Below the pieces are notes generated by a model. The model was not told the origin of the DNA. It did no database searches and was given only the letters and a program-made list of their open reading frames with translations. The position numbers were made by a program, and so were the translations under genes. From Limosilactobacillus antri DSM 16041 (lineage in GTDB: Bacteria; Bacillota; Bacilli; Lactobacillales; Lactobacillaceae), in the NCBI RefSeq assembly GCF_000160835.1, contig NZ_GG700736.1, positions 1 to 20,663 on the forward strand: a stretch of DNA of 20,663 nt, in the 5' to 3' direction. Shown here in pieces: positions 6,954 through 14,354 of this stretch (position 1 is its first letter; each line of letters starts with the position of its first letter).

Positions 6954-7289
6954 TTAACGCTTCTTATGATAACGACCATGGAATAATTTTTTATGAGAAC
7001 CAATATTAACAGCAACGAGTACTAAATCTTGATTGTTGACTTTATAGATAACTACAATGTCAGTTGTTTCAGTTGGTTGCTGCCCTTTGGGAGTATCACG
7101 AAGATGAAATTCTCGATAGCCAGTATAGTTTCCTTCTAATTCGTGATCATGAAAATCATCGGGAAGTATGTCGCCATCGAGGAGAATAGAAATAGCGTCT
7201 TTTACTTCATCAATAATTGTTATATCAAGCTGTGCAAGATAAGCTAAGTTTCGTTCAAACGATTTTCGTGGTTTATATTGATATCTCAT
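6954..7289 (-). CDS. YafQ/RelE-superfamily mRNA interferase toxin
   Basis: A 111-residue basic protein. It opens with MRYQYKPRKSFERNLAYLAQ, has LPDDFHDHELEGNYTGYREFHL in the middle and ends with LVAVNIGSHKKLFHGRY. These are features of YafQ-type ribosome-dependent RNases: HxL, YREFH and the C-terminal H near SHxxLF. Its ATG overlaps the stop of the upstream antitoxin gene by 4 bases (ATGA at 7289-7286). It would stabilise the plasmid by killing or halting segregants. The family call is good; the cleavage specificity is not visible. Confidence 0.88.
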   Translation of the reverse strand: MRYQYKPRKSFERNLAYLAQLDITIIDEVKDAISILLDGDILPDDFHDHELEGNYTGYREFHLRDTPKGQQPTETTDIVVIYKVNNQDLVLVAVNIGSHKKLFHGRYHKKR

Positions 7290-7585
7290 TGGTTACTGTT
7301 ATCCTTTGGCTTAAAACTGTTCCAATAATCGTCAGTTGGTTCAACGATAGGATCATCAGGTAAGATGTGCATTTCGATTAACTTATCTCTGGCAATAGCA
7401 TAATCTAGTGAATCTTCTTTAGCATTAACAGCTTCAAGAAGGGTATTGAGTTGTTCTTGTGAGATAACAGCTGCTGCTCGTTGATTAGAACGTGCAATTA
7501 GTACTGTTTGGTTTTCATCATTGACTTTATCTAAGTAGTCTTTAATATGATTACGGAAATCACTTTGAGTAGTAGCAATTGGCAT
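7286..7585 (-). CDS. Phd/YefM-type antitoxin
   Basis: A 99-residue acidic protein. The N terminus, MPIATTQSDFRNHIKDYLDK, followed by TVLIARSNQRAAAVISQEQL, matches the Phd/YefM fold used for operator binding; the C-terminal half is acidic and likely wraps the toxin. It precedes and overlaps a YafQ-like toxin, a common mixed pairing. The ribosome binding site is AAAGGAG, eight bases before the ATG. A minus-strand TATAAT (7618-7613) and a GTAC-N8-GTAC dyad (7621-7636) lie just upstream, which suits autoregulation. Confidence 0.87.
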   Translation of the reverse strand: MPIATTQSDFRNHIKDYLDKVNDENQTVLIARSNQRAAAVISQEQLNTLLEAVNAKEDSLDYAIARDKLIEMHILPDDPIVEPTDDYWNSFKPKDNSNQ

Positions 7586-7612
7586 AATAAGGACTCCTTT
7601 CTTTTCTCTTAC

Positions 7613-7636
7613 ATTATATTGTACTATATTATGTAC
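7613..7636 (-). promoter_or_regulatory. -10 box and operator-like dyad of the Phd/YafQ operon
   Basis: A minus-strand TATAAT at 7618-7613 overlaps the edge of a dyad with GTAC arms (7621-7624 and 7633-7636). No good -35 is visible at the normal distance. Confidence 0.5.
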
Positions 7637-7654
7637 GTTATTTCTACTACTAGT

Positions 7655-7702
7655 GCCTCATAATAGTTAGACAAAAGTTCTAACCATTGTGAGGCGCTTT
7701 TT
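7655..7702 (+). terminator. Long hairpin followed by T-run
   Basis: GCCTCA (7655-7660) and GTTAGA (7666-7671) pair with TCTAAC (7679-7684) and TGAGGC (7690-7695), giving about 17 bp with one mismatch and a wobble, then TTTTT at 7698-7702. An ATG follows at once, as at the left end of the IS at 18443, so it may be the left-end hairpin of a lost IS rather than a terminator of a local gene. Confidence 0.5.
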
Positions 7703-8157
7703 CTATGGGGTGAATTTACAATTGAAGTGCAACATAAAGTAAAAAAATAAACCCATACCGGGTAGAATATGTGTAAGCACACCATAATAAGACGTATATA
7801 AAAAAAAGCGGGCATCTCCTAAACTGGAAGAAAACAGTTGGAGGAGCCTTTCTAGATGCAAGATATTATCCCGGTGAATTTACATGAACGAAATCCAAAG
7901 GATTTCAAGTCAACCAAGCTACTTTACGCATTCCTTTATTTCAGGCAAAAGAAATGACTTTACCGCAGCAGAATACCGCTTCGGCAAGGCCAACTAGTTT
8001 TTATTATTTAATGTGTCAACTTGACAGGGTACAGTACCGTATTGTACGGATTTCACAAAGTCCTATTTAGAATTTACACCAATTATACGGACATAACCTT
8101 ACAAAGCCTGCCAAGTTAATTTTTACCGTAGTCTGCGTGGCGAAACCTTAACCTAAA
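7703..8157. other. Gene-poor scar with IS-like debris
   Basis: No full gene. It includes a 33-codon ORF with a hairpin-bound Shine-Dalgarno sequence (7856-7957), and at about 8013-8032 TGTCAACTTGACAGGGTACA. That string resembles the right end of the IS3-like element ending at 20109 (GTCTGCTTGACAGGGCGCA). A small CCGTA-TTG-TACGG palindrome follows near 8036. It reads as a decayed insertion sequence, but which one is unknown. Confidence 0.4.
7856..7957 (+). CDS. 33-codon ORF, likely 5' remnant of a transposase gene
   Basis: The ORF begins MQDIIPVNLHERNPKDFK and ends YFRQKK. GGAGGAG lies nine bases before the ATG and forms the right arm of a hairpin (CTCCTAAACTG at about 7815-7825 with CAGTTGGAGGAG at 7835-7846). 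Hairpins that hide the start site are common at the heads of transposase genes, which is why I favour a truncated transposase. I do not recognise the family. A small peptide gene cannot be excluded. Confidence 0.3.
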   Translation: MQDIIPVNLHERNPKDFKSTKLLYAFLYFRQKK

Positions 8158-8160
8158 AAT

Positions 8161-8195
8161 AAAAGCTCGATCCTGAATTTCAAGGTCGAGTTTTT
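8161..8195. terminator. Terminator behind pnuC
   Basis: CTCGA (8166-8170) and CCT (8172-8174) pair with AGG (8183-8185) and TCGAG (8186-8190), with A-rich and T-rich flanks on the two sides. On the minus strand it ends with CTTTTATTTTT directly after the pnuC stop. Confidence 0.8.
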
Positions 8196-8197
8196 AT

Positions 8198-8917
8198 TTA
8201 TGGTTCTTCAATTTCTGTCTTGGCAGACAAATTTGTCCAAAAACTTAAGGCGGCCAAGGCATTTATAATGTAGTAGATGTATTTACCAACGTTAGCAAAA
8301 TTACCTTGCACTAAGGCTTTAATTAACTGGACAAAGTTATAAACAAACCAGTATTGCCATTGGACTGTCAACTTCATGGCATTTAAAACATTAGCGGTTA
8401 GTGAAAGGCCAAAGGCAATCACCACGATCCAAAATAGCGGTTGTTGGAAACCATTTTTCCAACCAATCAAATTGGTGGCAAAGGAAAAGGCCATACTTAA
8501 GATGAACAGACTAATCATCACTAGCCACTTCTTCGTTCCCGTTAAGGGCTTAGTCGCCCGATACTTTTCCGACCGCATCCAGGTTCGAATTGCAAAAATA
8601 TAAATGATAAAGGTCACCGGATAAGTGACAATCGCCGCCTGATTGCCAAGTAAGTAATCAATGGTTCCTGATAGGACAGCGTTAATAATCCCAATCCAAT
8701 TACCGACATTATTCATGCGACCAGTTAGCCGGGTCGAATAAATGGACAGGACCGAATTCCCAATAGAGATCAGCCCAAATGGCACCCAACGCGCCCAACT
8801 ACCCCAGTTTGTTACTTCTGCAAGGGTTTCAGTTAAATAACCACTGGCGATGGCAATCCCCACCACTAGTATAACCCCTAATAAATCAAATAATTTCGAT
8901 TTAGCAATTCGTTCCAT
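8198..8917 (-). CDS. pnuC: PnuC-type nicotinamide riboside transporter
   Basis: A 239-residue integral membrane protein with about seven hydrophobic segments, which imports nicotinamide riboside for NAD synthesis. Family marks are GNWIGIINAVLSGTIDYLLG in the first half and the WQYWFVYNFVQ stretch near residue 188, corresponding to the WxxWxxYN-type substrate motif of PnuC. The ribosome binding site is AGGAGATGATGTT before the ATG. A promoter lies at 8980-9008 (minus) and the short leader is structured. A terminator follows at once, so it is a single-gene unit. No other NAD gene is nearby; as plasmid cargo it would help a vitamin-auxotrophic host. Confidence 0.9.
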   Translation of the reverse strand: MERIAKSKLFDLLGVILVVGIAIASGYLTETLAEVTNWGSWARWVPFGLISIGNSVLSIYSTRLTGRMNNVGNWIGIINAVLSGTIDYLLGNQAAIVTYPVTFIIYIFAIRTWMRSEKYRATKPLTGTKKWLVMISLFILSMAFSFATNLIGWKNGFQQPLFWIVVIAFGLSLTANVLNAMKLTVQWQYWFVYNFVQLIKALVQGNFANVGKYIYYIINALAALSFWTNLSAKTEIEEP

Positions 8918-8973
8918 AACATCATCTCCTGTTTGTTTTTAGTGAGGCGTATTCGGAAGCAACCCTCGTTTTG
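8918..8973 (-). promoter_or_regulatory. Structured pnuC leader, candidate NAD-type riboswitch
   Basis: The predicted leader is only about 56 nt. It has a GAGG stem strand (8967-8964), a loop containing GCTTCC, the closing CCTC (8947-8944), then an A-rich tail with the Shine-Dalgarno AGGAG. Loop CUUC could pair with GGAG in a small pseudoknot. NAD+-II (pnuC-motif) riboswitches are short pseudoknots placed before pnuC in Lactobacillales. The match to their consensus could not be checked, so this is a candidate only. Confidence 0.4.
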
Positions 8974-8979
8974 ATGAAT

Positions 8980-9008
8980 GTTATAGCACAAGTAGTCAGT
9001 AAGGTAAA
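8980..9008 (-). promoter_or_regulatory. Promoter of pnuC
   Basis: Minus strand: TTTACC (9008-9003), 17-bp spacer, TATAAC (8985-8980). Confidence 0.6.
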
Positions 9009-9018
9009 GGGCTTGGAG

Positions 9019-9330
9019 CTATTCTACTTCATAAACTAAGTGTTGATTAACAAATTCAGTAAAGCCAATTTCACTCAATTCCCGGCCATAACCAGAATTT
9101 TTCACCCCACCAAACGGAATTTCAGGTAGAGAGGCCCACCCTGCATTTATCCAGCTCATCCCACTTTCTACTTGAGCGGCCACTTCTCGAGCATGGGCAA
9201 TATCAGAACCGAAAACCGTATTTCCAAGACCATAACTAGAATTATTAGCTAAGGCAATTGCTTCGGCTTCGGTTTGGCATCCGTAAACAACCGCAACGGG
9301 TCCAAACATTTCTTGATAACGCACCGGTAG
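9019..9330 (-). pseudogene. C-terminal fragment of a succinate-semialdehyde/aldehyde dehydrogenase
   Basis: About 104 residues that match only the last quarter of an NAD(P)-dependent aldehyde dehydrogenase of the succinate-semialdehyde type. They include YQEMFGPVAVVYG, ANNSSYGLGNTVFGSD, SGMSWINAG, EIPFGGVKNSGYGRELS and the usual end FVNQHLVYEV. The family is about 460 residues long, so the cofactor-binding and catalytic Cys parts are missing. Similarity stops near 9330, where the plus-strand MFS fragment begins. No start or ribosome binding site is seen. It is a truncated relic. Confidence 0.87.
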
Positions 9331-9333
9331 AAA

Positions 9334-9573
9334 GCTTCTCAAAAAATTAATTTGGGTAATCAGAAAATAAGCCAGGGTCAGAAAAAATTGTTAGTAGGTC
9401 TCAAACAATTGGCACAAAAAGAAGCTTTAACGACAGCTTTGAGAAAAATTAAGCATACTAAGAATCAACAAATCAGCCAGGCCTTCAGTCATACCTACTT
9501 AGTAGGCGCGGTGATTGTATTGATTCTGTCGCCGATTGCTTTATTGACAGATCGTAAGTCATTAAAAAGTTGA
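9334..9573 (+). pseudogene. C-terminal fragment of an MFS multidrug exporter
   Basis: An open frame from the junction near 9334 to a stop at 9573, about 79 codons. It begins QKINLGNQKISQGQKKLLVG and ends with one transmembrane segment, HTYLVGAVIVLILSPIALLT, then a basic tail. This suits the last loop and helix of a 14-helix drug exporter of the EmrB/QacA type. No ribosome binding site is present and everything upstream is lost. A good terminator follows (9578-9612). Confidence 0.65.
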
Positions 9574-9577
9574 ATTT

Positions 9578-9612
9578 AAAAAGGTACCTCGGGGATATGA
9601 GGTGCCTTTTTT
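9578..9612. terminator. Terminator behind the MFS fragment
   Basis: AAAAAGGTACCTC (9578-9590) pairs with GAGGTGCCTTTTTT (9599-9612) around an 8-nt loop. The A and T tracts make it effective on both strands. Confidence 0.88.
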
Positions 9613-9955
9613 AGGTGGTTTCTTAGATCTTATTTGCTTTATCAGTATCATTTTAATATTTAACTTTTATCATTAAATTTATAGTGTATGTGGAAAACAA
9701 GTCTGTACTAAAATTAGACCTAATTATAAAAGAACGTGAAATGCTTATCCTTTTACGAGCTAAAGGGTTATCTATCATAAAAGATCAAGGAAAATTATCT
9801 AAAGGAATAATTGCTGATCATAAATTGCCTTTGCAAAATAAACAAGGGAGTAAGTTATCGTTATATTATTTGGTAAACAATTTTCAATTTGGAACGTTAA
9901 AATTGTACAAATGCGCTTAAACGATCAAACTAAAAGTCCTATTTCGTAACTTAAC
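9613..9955. other. AT-rich stretch without a supported gene
   Basis: Marks the left edge of the AT-rich cassette. A 78-codon open frame (9684-9920, plus) has no ribosome binding site, starts at GTG and resembles nothing I know; I do not call it. No clear terminator for the minus-strand regulator gene ending at 9956 was found. Confidence 0.5.
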
Positions 9956-10528
9956 TTAGGTAAAAACCGATTGAACAATACTAGCAGGCTTTTTACAAAG
10001 TTCTACTTTTCGACTTTTGGTTAACTTACACAAATCGTCTTCCAATAAATAATTTAGAAGATCATTTCCTATTCTTCCTCCAAAGTGGAAATTTCGCTCC
10101 GAGAAATCTAAGCAACAGGGTACGGTGGTTTGATTTACTTTACAAAATTTGCTGAATATATTTTTCCCTTTTTCAGTAAAAGAATAGTTAACTTTATCAG
10201 AAGTGAAGATTAGATGTTTAAGCTCAGCATGCCTAAAAATAGTGACCCCTAGTTTTCCACCAAGATGATGTGAACAGGTTCTTGCAATTCCTAAATTACT
10301 AATGGTATTTCTAATATTCAACATGTTATTACTGGTATTACCTAATTTCGTTACATTGTAGCTCATTTTATTTTTGTAATACCATCTACCGTAAAATTGT
10401 AATGAAATAATAGTTTTATCACACTGAAGTTGACTTATTACTTCTTCTCTGCTTAAATGGCAGACTTTTGACAGTTCATTAACAGTCAACCATTTATTAC
10501 AGGTAAGTGCACTATTAACGACTCTCAT
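9956..10528 (-). CDS. ArsR-family regulator with Cys/His-rich C-terminal domain
   Basis: A 190-residue protein. Residues about 13-50 (WLTVNELSKVCHLSREEVIS, then ISLQFYGRWYY) follow the helix-turn-helix and wing of ArsR regulators that read ELAxxxGxSxxTxSxHL and GRxxYY. The first 15 or so residues usual in the family are missing. The second half has ARTCSHHLGGKLGVTIF and PCCLDFSERNFHFGGRIGN, close in pattern to the RTCYDHLAGxLGV and CLDWSERRPHLAGxLG marks of this subgroup. The start ATG overlaps the stop of the upstream regulator by 4 bases. It probably works with that regulator. The helix-turn-helix is divergent, so DNA binding is uncertain. Confidence 0.7.
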   Translation of the reverse strand: MRVVNSALTCNKWLTVNELSKVCHLSREEVISQLQCDKTIISLQFYGRWYYKNKMSYNVTKLGNTSNNMLNIRNTISNLGIARTCSHHLGGKLGVTIFRHAELKHLIFTSDKVNYSFTEKGKNIFSKFCKVNQTTVPCCLDFSERNFHFGGRIGNDLLNYLLEDDLCKLTKSRKVELCKKPASIVQSVFT

Positions 10529-11631
10529 TTGTTATCATCTCTCATAAAATCTAAAAAATTAGGAACTAACTCAAATATTCTATTTGTTATTTGATAAAGA
10601 ACGAACTTTTTTTGTTTTGTAGTTTTTAGTAAATTTGCTTCTTTTAATATTTGTAAATGCCTGGATACAGTGGAGGTACCTAGTGATAAAAGCTGTGACA
10701 GTCCTTGTGTAGTGCAAGGTGACTTCGAAACGGTTTTCAAGATCTGAAGTCTGGTTGGTTCACTAAGAGCCTTAAAAGTTAATAATAGTTCTTTTGGTGT
10801 ATAAATTAGATCTGCTCTTTTTTGTAGTCCGTAAGTAATGACCACTCCATTTTTAAATGTATCAACGAATAGATGAGGCCAAGTAAAAAAACTTGGTATG
10901 AGCATAATTGTGTCAGTATCTTTAAGATCAATTTCTCTCTCAAAAGGCTTATTAATAATTAAAGTATCATTTTTCCAGTGCATACGAGCTACTTGCAATT
11001 CATCTATAGTACTTCGAATACCATGAATATTAATTGAGTTCGCCCGTATCTTAATTTCCTGAAATAAGAGTTTTTTAATATTAGCTTTTTCCCAAACCGC
11101 AGAAAAAACATTGTCATTATACTTAACGATAAATTTAAAAAAACGGTTAATGACAGTTTGCGGGTTACCACTAAGGTCTTTTATAAGTAATGGATTCCGG
11201 TTAATAGAAAAATCCTGCCATTCAAGACCTTTAGCTAAATTTGGAATAAACGTGTTACTTCTATCGTGATTTAAGGTGGATAACTCATTAATTAGTCCAT
11301 TTACATTACTTTGCCTACTAAGAAAAGCGCGAAGCATGGATAGTTCATCCTTTAGATTACTAGCATTGTATTGAAAATTACAAAGTACAGTGGGAGGAAC
11401 ACCTAATTCATATACAGGACTAAAATAGTACAAATTATCAATATCCTCTTTATCTAATTGTTCCATTGTCTTTAAGGCCCAATCTACAACTAACCCATGA
11501 TGCCTAGGATTCATCAAGACATGAAGACTTCTAAGAAGTTCATTCAGTGGTGAATAAACAAACTGAAATCTTTGAGTTAGTGTCTCGTCTGTTACAGTAG
11601 AGTATTTACTAAAGTTTATCCTAATAGTCAT
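10525..11631 (-). CDS. Large ArsR-type regulator (N-terminal DUF5937-like domain plus HTH)
   Basis: A 368-residue protein. The C terminus is a clear ArsR winged helix: LLLTFKALSEPTRLQILKTV, then TTQGLSQLLSLGTSTVSRHL and LQILKEANLLKTTKQKKFVLY (residues about 278-350). The long N-terminal part, with RFQFVYSPLNELLRSLHVL and HHGLVVDWA, resembles the DUF5937 domain often joined to such an HTH. AAGGAGG lies five bases before the ATG. It is divergent from the ThiF/MFS genes, with dyads in the 96-bp gap, so it likely represses them and itself. The ligand is unknown. Confidence 0.82.
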   Translation of the reverse strand: MTIRINFSKYSTVTDETLTQRFQFVYSPLNELLRSLHVLMNPRHHGLVVDWALKTMEQLDKEDIDNLYYFSPVYELGVPPTVLCNFQYNASNLKDELSMLRAFLSRQSNVNGLINELSTLNHDRSNTFIPNLAKGLEWQDFSINRNPLLIKDLSGNPQTVINRFFKFIVKYNDNVFSAVWEKANIKKLLFQEIKIRANSINIHGIRSTIDELQVARMHWKNDTLIINKPFEREIDLKDTDTIMLIPSFFTWPHLFVDTFKNGVVITYGLQKRADLIYTPKELLLTFKALSEPTRLQILKTVSKSPCTTQGLSQLLSLGTSTVSRHLQILKEANLLKTTKQKKFVLYQITNRIFELVPNFLDFMRDDNK

Positions 11632-11641
11632 TTTGTCCTCC

Positions 11642-11694
11642 TTGATTCGATATTTCTTGAATCAATTGATCGTTAATTAAATATAAGTTAACAT
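11642..11694. promoter_or_regulatory. Divergent control region with operator-like dyads
   Basis: TTGATTC (11642-11648) and GAATCAA (11659-11665) form a perfect dyad with 10-bp spacing. ATCAATTGAT (11661-11670) is a perfect 10-bp palindrome overlapping the plus-strand -35. The plus-strand promoter is TTGATC (11666-11671), 17-bp spacer, TAACAT (11689-11694). A regulator bound here would cover it. Confidence 0.65.
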
Positions 11695-11727
11695 AATTAG
11701 CACAATCTAACAAGGAGGATTAATATA

Positions 11728-12126
11728 ATGATTCACGACAAAAAGCACTTAAAATACACAGCAATCCCAAACGAAGAGATGTATTGGGAAAGGGTAAATC
11801 GTAGTTTGGGTTGGCTCGGTGACACCAAACAGGAACAACATAATAAACAAGAAAAATTGAAAAATGTTGTAATTGGAATAGCAGGCACTGGTGGAATAGG
11901 AGGACAACTTGCACAACGGTTAGTTCGAATGGGTGTTCGAAATCTAAAATTGGCAGACCCAGATACATTTGATATTTCAAATATGAATAGGCAAATGGGT
12001 GCTGATCTGCAACATATTGGAAAAAATAAGGCAGAAGTTGTTGCAGAAATGACTTACAGCTTGAATCATGATGTAAATATAGACTTTCATTCTTTCTGGA
12101 GAATGCGCTATGAATATAAGAACTAA
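11728..12126 (+). pseudogene. Truncated ThiF/HesA/MoeB-family (E1-like) adenylyltransferase
   Basis: A 132-residue open frame with a strong ribosome binding site (AAGGAGG before the ATG). After a 45-residue N-terminal extension comes the ATP-binding part of an E1-like fold: VVIGIAGTGGIGGQLAQRLV (GTGGIG at 53-58), then LADPDTFDISNMNRQMGADL and IGKNKAEVVAEM. Such enzymes adenylate a peptide or protein C terminus, as in thiamin, molybdopterin and microcin C-type pathways. Similarity ends near residue 119, before the catalytic Asp and the CxxC zinc knuckle of a full enzyme. The tail HSFWRMRYEYKN is probably the original 3' end joined by an internal deletion. It overlaps the MFS gene by 17 bases. 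A functional short protein is possible but less likely. Confidence 0.72.
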
Positions 12127-13462
12127 AGATCATTTAGTCGTTATAGTTGCTGGCATAGGAATGTTATTATCAACATTAGATACAGGGATTATCAATGTTG
12201 CATTACCATTTTTAAAATCTTACTTTGAAACTACAGCAGACATTGCTGCTATTGCAGTTACGGGTTATACTATTAGCCTTGCTGTTTTTATTCTTCCTTT
12301 TGGACTACTTAGTGATAAATTTGGTAAACTATCGTTCTCGTATATTGGACTGATAATTTTTGGGCTTAGCTCATTACTTTGCGGACTTTCAGCTAATATT
12401 CAAATGTTAATTATGTTTCGAATTTTCCAAGGTATTGGTGCAGCTGCATTACAAGCAACATCAGCCTCTTTAATTACCACCTTAGTTTCTGCTGAAAAAT
12501 CCAGTTCTGCTATCGGAGTTTTAGGAATTATGATTGGTGTCGGACCTGTACTTGGTCCTTCATTAGGTGGATTGCTACTATCATTAAATAGTTGGAGAGG
12601 AATATTTTGGTTAAACATTCCGTTCGTCCTTCTGGGGCTCATTTGTAATCACAAATTAATTACAAATATCTCTGAGAATAAATACGCTAAACACATTGAT
12701 TACCCTGGAAGTCTTACTAATGGACTATTTGTGATACTGCTTATTAGTGGATTGTCATTGCTAAGCTCACATAGTATTATTGGGATAGCATTAATAATTG
12801 CTAGTTTAATAGCTGTAATTATCTTGTTTAAAGTAGAAAGAAATAAAGAAACTCCTGTTGTCAATGTAATAAATCTTATTCAGAATAAATCGCTACTGGT
12901 ATATCTATATGAAACGATTGCCTTTGGTTTTGCTTCAGCCATAATCTTTCTTATGCCACCTTATTTGTTTGAAACTGTCTTTAAATTAAATTCAGGATTG
13001 ACGGGTATACTGGTACTAGGTGCACCTATAGGTCTAGTTTTATTTTCTAGAATATCTAGTGCACATAATAATGGTTTGAAAGATAATTCCTTTTCTAAAG
13101 TCGGATTATCTATTATTCTTTGTTCATTACTACTCTTGAGCCTATATCAAACATCTTTACCATATATTTTAGTTACAATTTGTTTGTTTATTTATGGTGT
13201 AGGTGGTGGCTATTTCCAACCGGCGAACATATCTGTAATTATGAAAACTACTGATATCACTTCACAGGGTAGTATTGGTTCACTTCAACGAATGGTTCAA
13301 AATGTTGCTATTGCTATGGGTACAGCAACAGGTTCAGTATTTTTAAACATGTGGTCTCATGAACTAGTAACAGCTATTAAACTTGGTTGGATTACTGCAG
13401 GATGCTTAATTATAATTGCAATAGCTCTAGATTTTGCCCTAAATAAAAATAGTTTCAAATAA
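12110..13462 (+). CDS. MFS drug-type exporter (EmrB/QacA-like)
   Basis: A 450-residue membrane protein with about 12-14 hydrophobic helices. LDTGIINVALPFLKSYF is the helix 1 motif D of drug:H+ antiporters. GLLSDKFGKLSFSYIGL is the loop 2-3 motif A, and GVGPVLGPSLGGLLLSLNSW is motif C, typical of exporters. It starts inside the end of the ThiF-like gene, with GGAG about nine bases before the ATG, so translation may be coupled. Together with the E1-like gene and two regulators it forms an inducible export cassette, probably for a peptide-like or other small product. The substrate is unknown. Confidence 0.88.
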   Translation: MNIRTKDHLVVIVAGIGMLLSTLDTGIINVALPFLKSYFETTADIAAIAVTGYTISLAVFILPFGLLSDKFGKLSFSYIGLIIFGLSSLLCGLSANIQMLIMFRIFQGIGAAALQATSASLITTLVSAEKSSSAIGVLGIMIGVGPVLGPSLGGLLLSLNSWRGIFWLNIPFVLLGLICNHKLITNISENKYAKHIDYPGSLTNGLFVILLISGLSLLSSHSIIGIALIIASLIAVIILFKVERNKETPVVNVINLIQNKSLLVYLYETIAFGFASAIIFLMPPYLFETVFKLNSGLTGILVLGAPIGLVLFSRISSAHNNGLKDNSFSKVGLSIILCSLLLLSLYQTSLPYILVTICLFIYGVGGGYFQPANISVIMKTTDITSQGSIGSLQRMVQNVAIAMGTATGSVFLNMWSHELVTAIKLGWITAGCLIIIAIALDFALNKNSFK

Positions 13463-13474
13463 CTCTAAGAATAA

Positions 13475-13659
13475 CAAAAACACCTGTCACACGCGACAGA
13501 AACTGATTTGTTTTGCTGAAATGTTAATGGACTTAATCAGTTTTTTTAGTTGCTTCTTAGAAAGTAGCAACAATACAAGTACGATGATGCTGATGTATAA
13601 ATCAAGTCAGTCGATTACTTATCCGAACCGGTGGGACATCTGAAAAGATGCCCTTTTTA
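13475..13659. pseudogene. Collapsed copy of the type I toxin-antitoxin-like element
   Basis: This stretch aligns with 14355-14694 end to end but lacks the middle. It has the CCTGTC/GACAG hairpin at 13483-13499, a minus-strand frame reading VLLLLSKKQLKKLIKSIN (the peptide core without a start codon), then the equivalent of the antitoxin RNA body and its terminator (GACATCTgaaaAGATGCC, T-run to 13658). The promoter block between the two short direct repeats of the intact copy is absent. It looks like a deletion by recombination between those repeats. It is also a direct repeat partner flanking tag. Confidence 0.7.
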
Positions 13660-13703
13660 TGTTCAAATTCTGATTGATCAAAATTACTATTAGGAGGAAT
13701 TAA

Positions 13704-14264
13704 ATGAAACGCTGCTTTCCGAAAAACGATGATGCTCCACTCCTTACGAAGTATCATGACCACGAATGGGGTAAGCTGAACCTCAACGAGAATTACTTAT
13801 ATGAGATGATGGTTCTAGAATCCTTTCAATCGGGACTTAGTTGGCAATTAGTCTTGGATAAGCGAGAAAATTTTCGACAAGCCTTTGCAGGCTTTAATGT
13901 GGAGCGGGTTGCAAAATTTACCAGTAATCAACGTAAGCAATTACTGAAAAACCGAGGAATCATTCGTAATCAGCGAAAAATTGATGCCGCCATTAATAAT
14001 GCCCGTGTAATGACTAAAATGCACCGTGAAGGGCACCAATTGTGTACAGTACTAACAACCTTAATTCCACAGCCAATCATTAACCACCCTCAACAGTTTA
14101 CTGACATACCAACCCAAAATAGACTATCTCGAAACCTAGCAAAAGAGTTTAAAGAAATAGGTCTTCAATTTATGGGGCCAGTAACAATCTACTCCTTTCT
14201 TGAAGCGGTAGGCCTAATTAACGATCATATCGAAGACTGTCCTTTTAAGTACACTACTACGTAA
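13704..14264 (+). CDS. tag: DNA-3-methyladenine glycosylase I
   Basis: A 186-residue base-excision enzyme that removes 3-methyladenine from alkylated DNA. The zinc ligands of the family are all seen: Cys4 (MKRC), His18 in YHDHEWG, and His175/Cys179 in NDHIEDC. Glu39 in VLESFQSGLSW matches the catalytic-pocket Glu38 of E. coli Tag. LLKNRGIIRNQRKIDAAINN follows the helix-hairpin-helix region. The length is normal. AGGAGG lies seven bases before the ATG. It stands alone between two copies of a small TA-like element, not in an operon, so it may have been carried with them. Confidence 0.92.
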   Translation: MKRCFPKNDDAPLLTKYHDHEWGKLNLNENYLYEMMVLESFQSGLSWQLVLDKRENFRQAFAGFNVERVAKFTSNQRKQLLKNRGIIRNQRKIDAAINNARVMTKMHREGHQLCTVLTTLIPQPIINHPQQFTDIPTQNRLSRNLAKEFKEIGLQFMGPVTIYSFLEAVGLINDHIEDCPFKYTTT

Positions 14265-14354
14265 TCTACAAAAATTACACTCTATCCTTTACTAATAGGA
14301 CTCTCTTTTAAACTTAGGGGCCATATATGATTAAATACCCATTGAAAATAAACA

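Noticed and set aside
7624..7815. 63-codon minus-strand ORF rich in Phe/Tyr/Cys
   Set aside because: It runs through the long hairpin, lacks a ribosome binding site and sits in IS-like debris.
9684..9920. 78-codon plus-strand ORF
   Set aside because: GTG start without a ribosome binding site, AT-rich DNA, no recognisable motif; likely chance.
11720..12133. 137-codon minus-strand ORF
   Set aside because: Mirror of the ThiF-like gene, which has a strong ribosome binding site and clear motifs.
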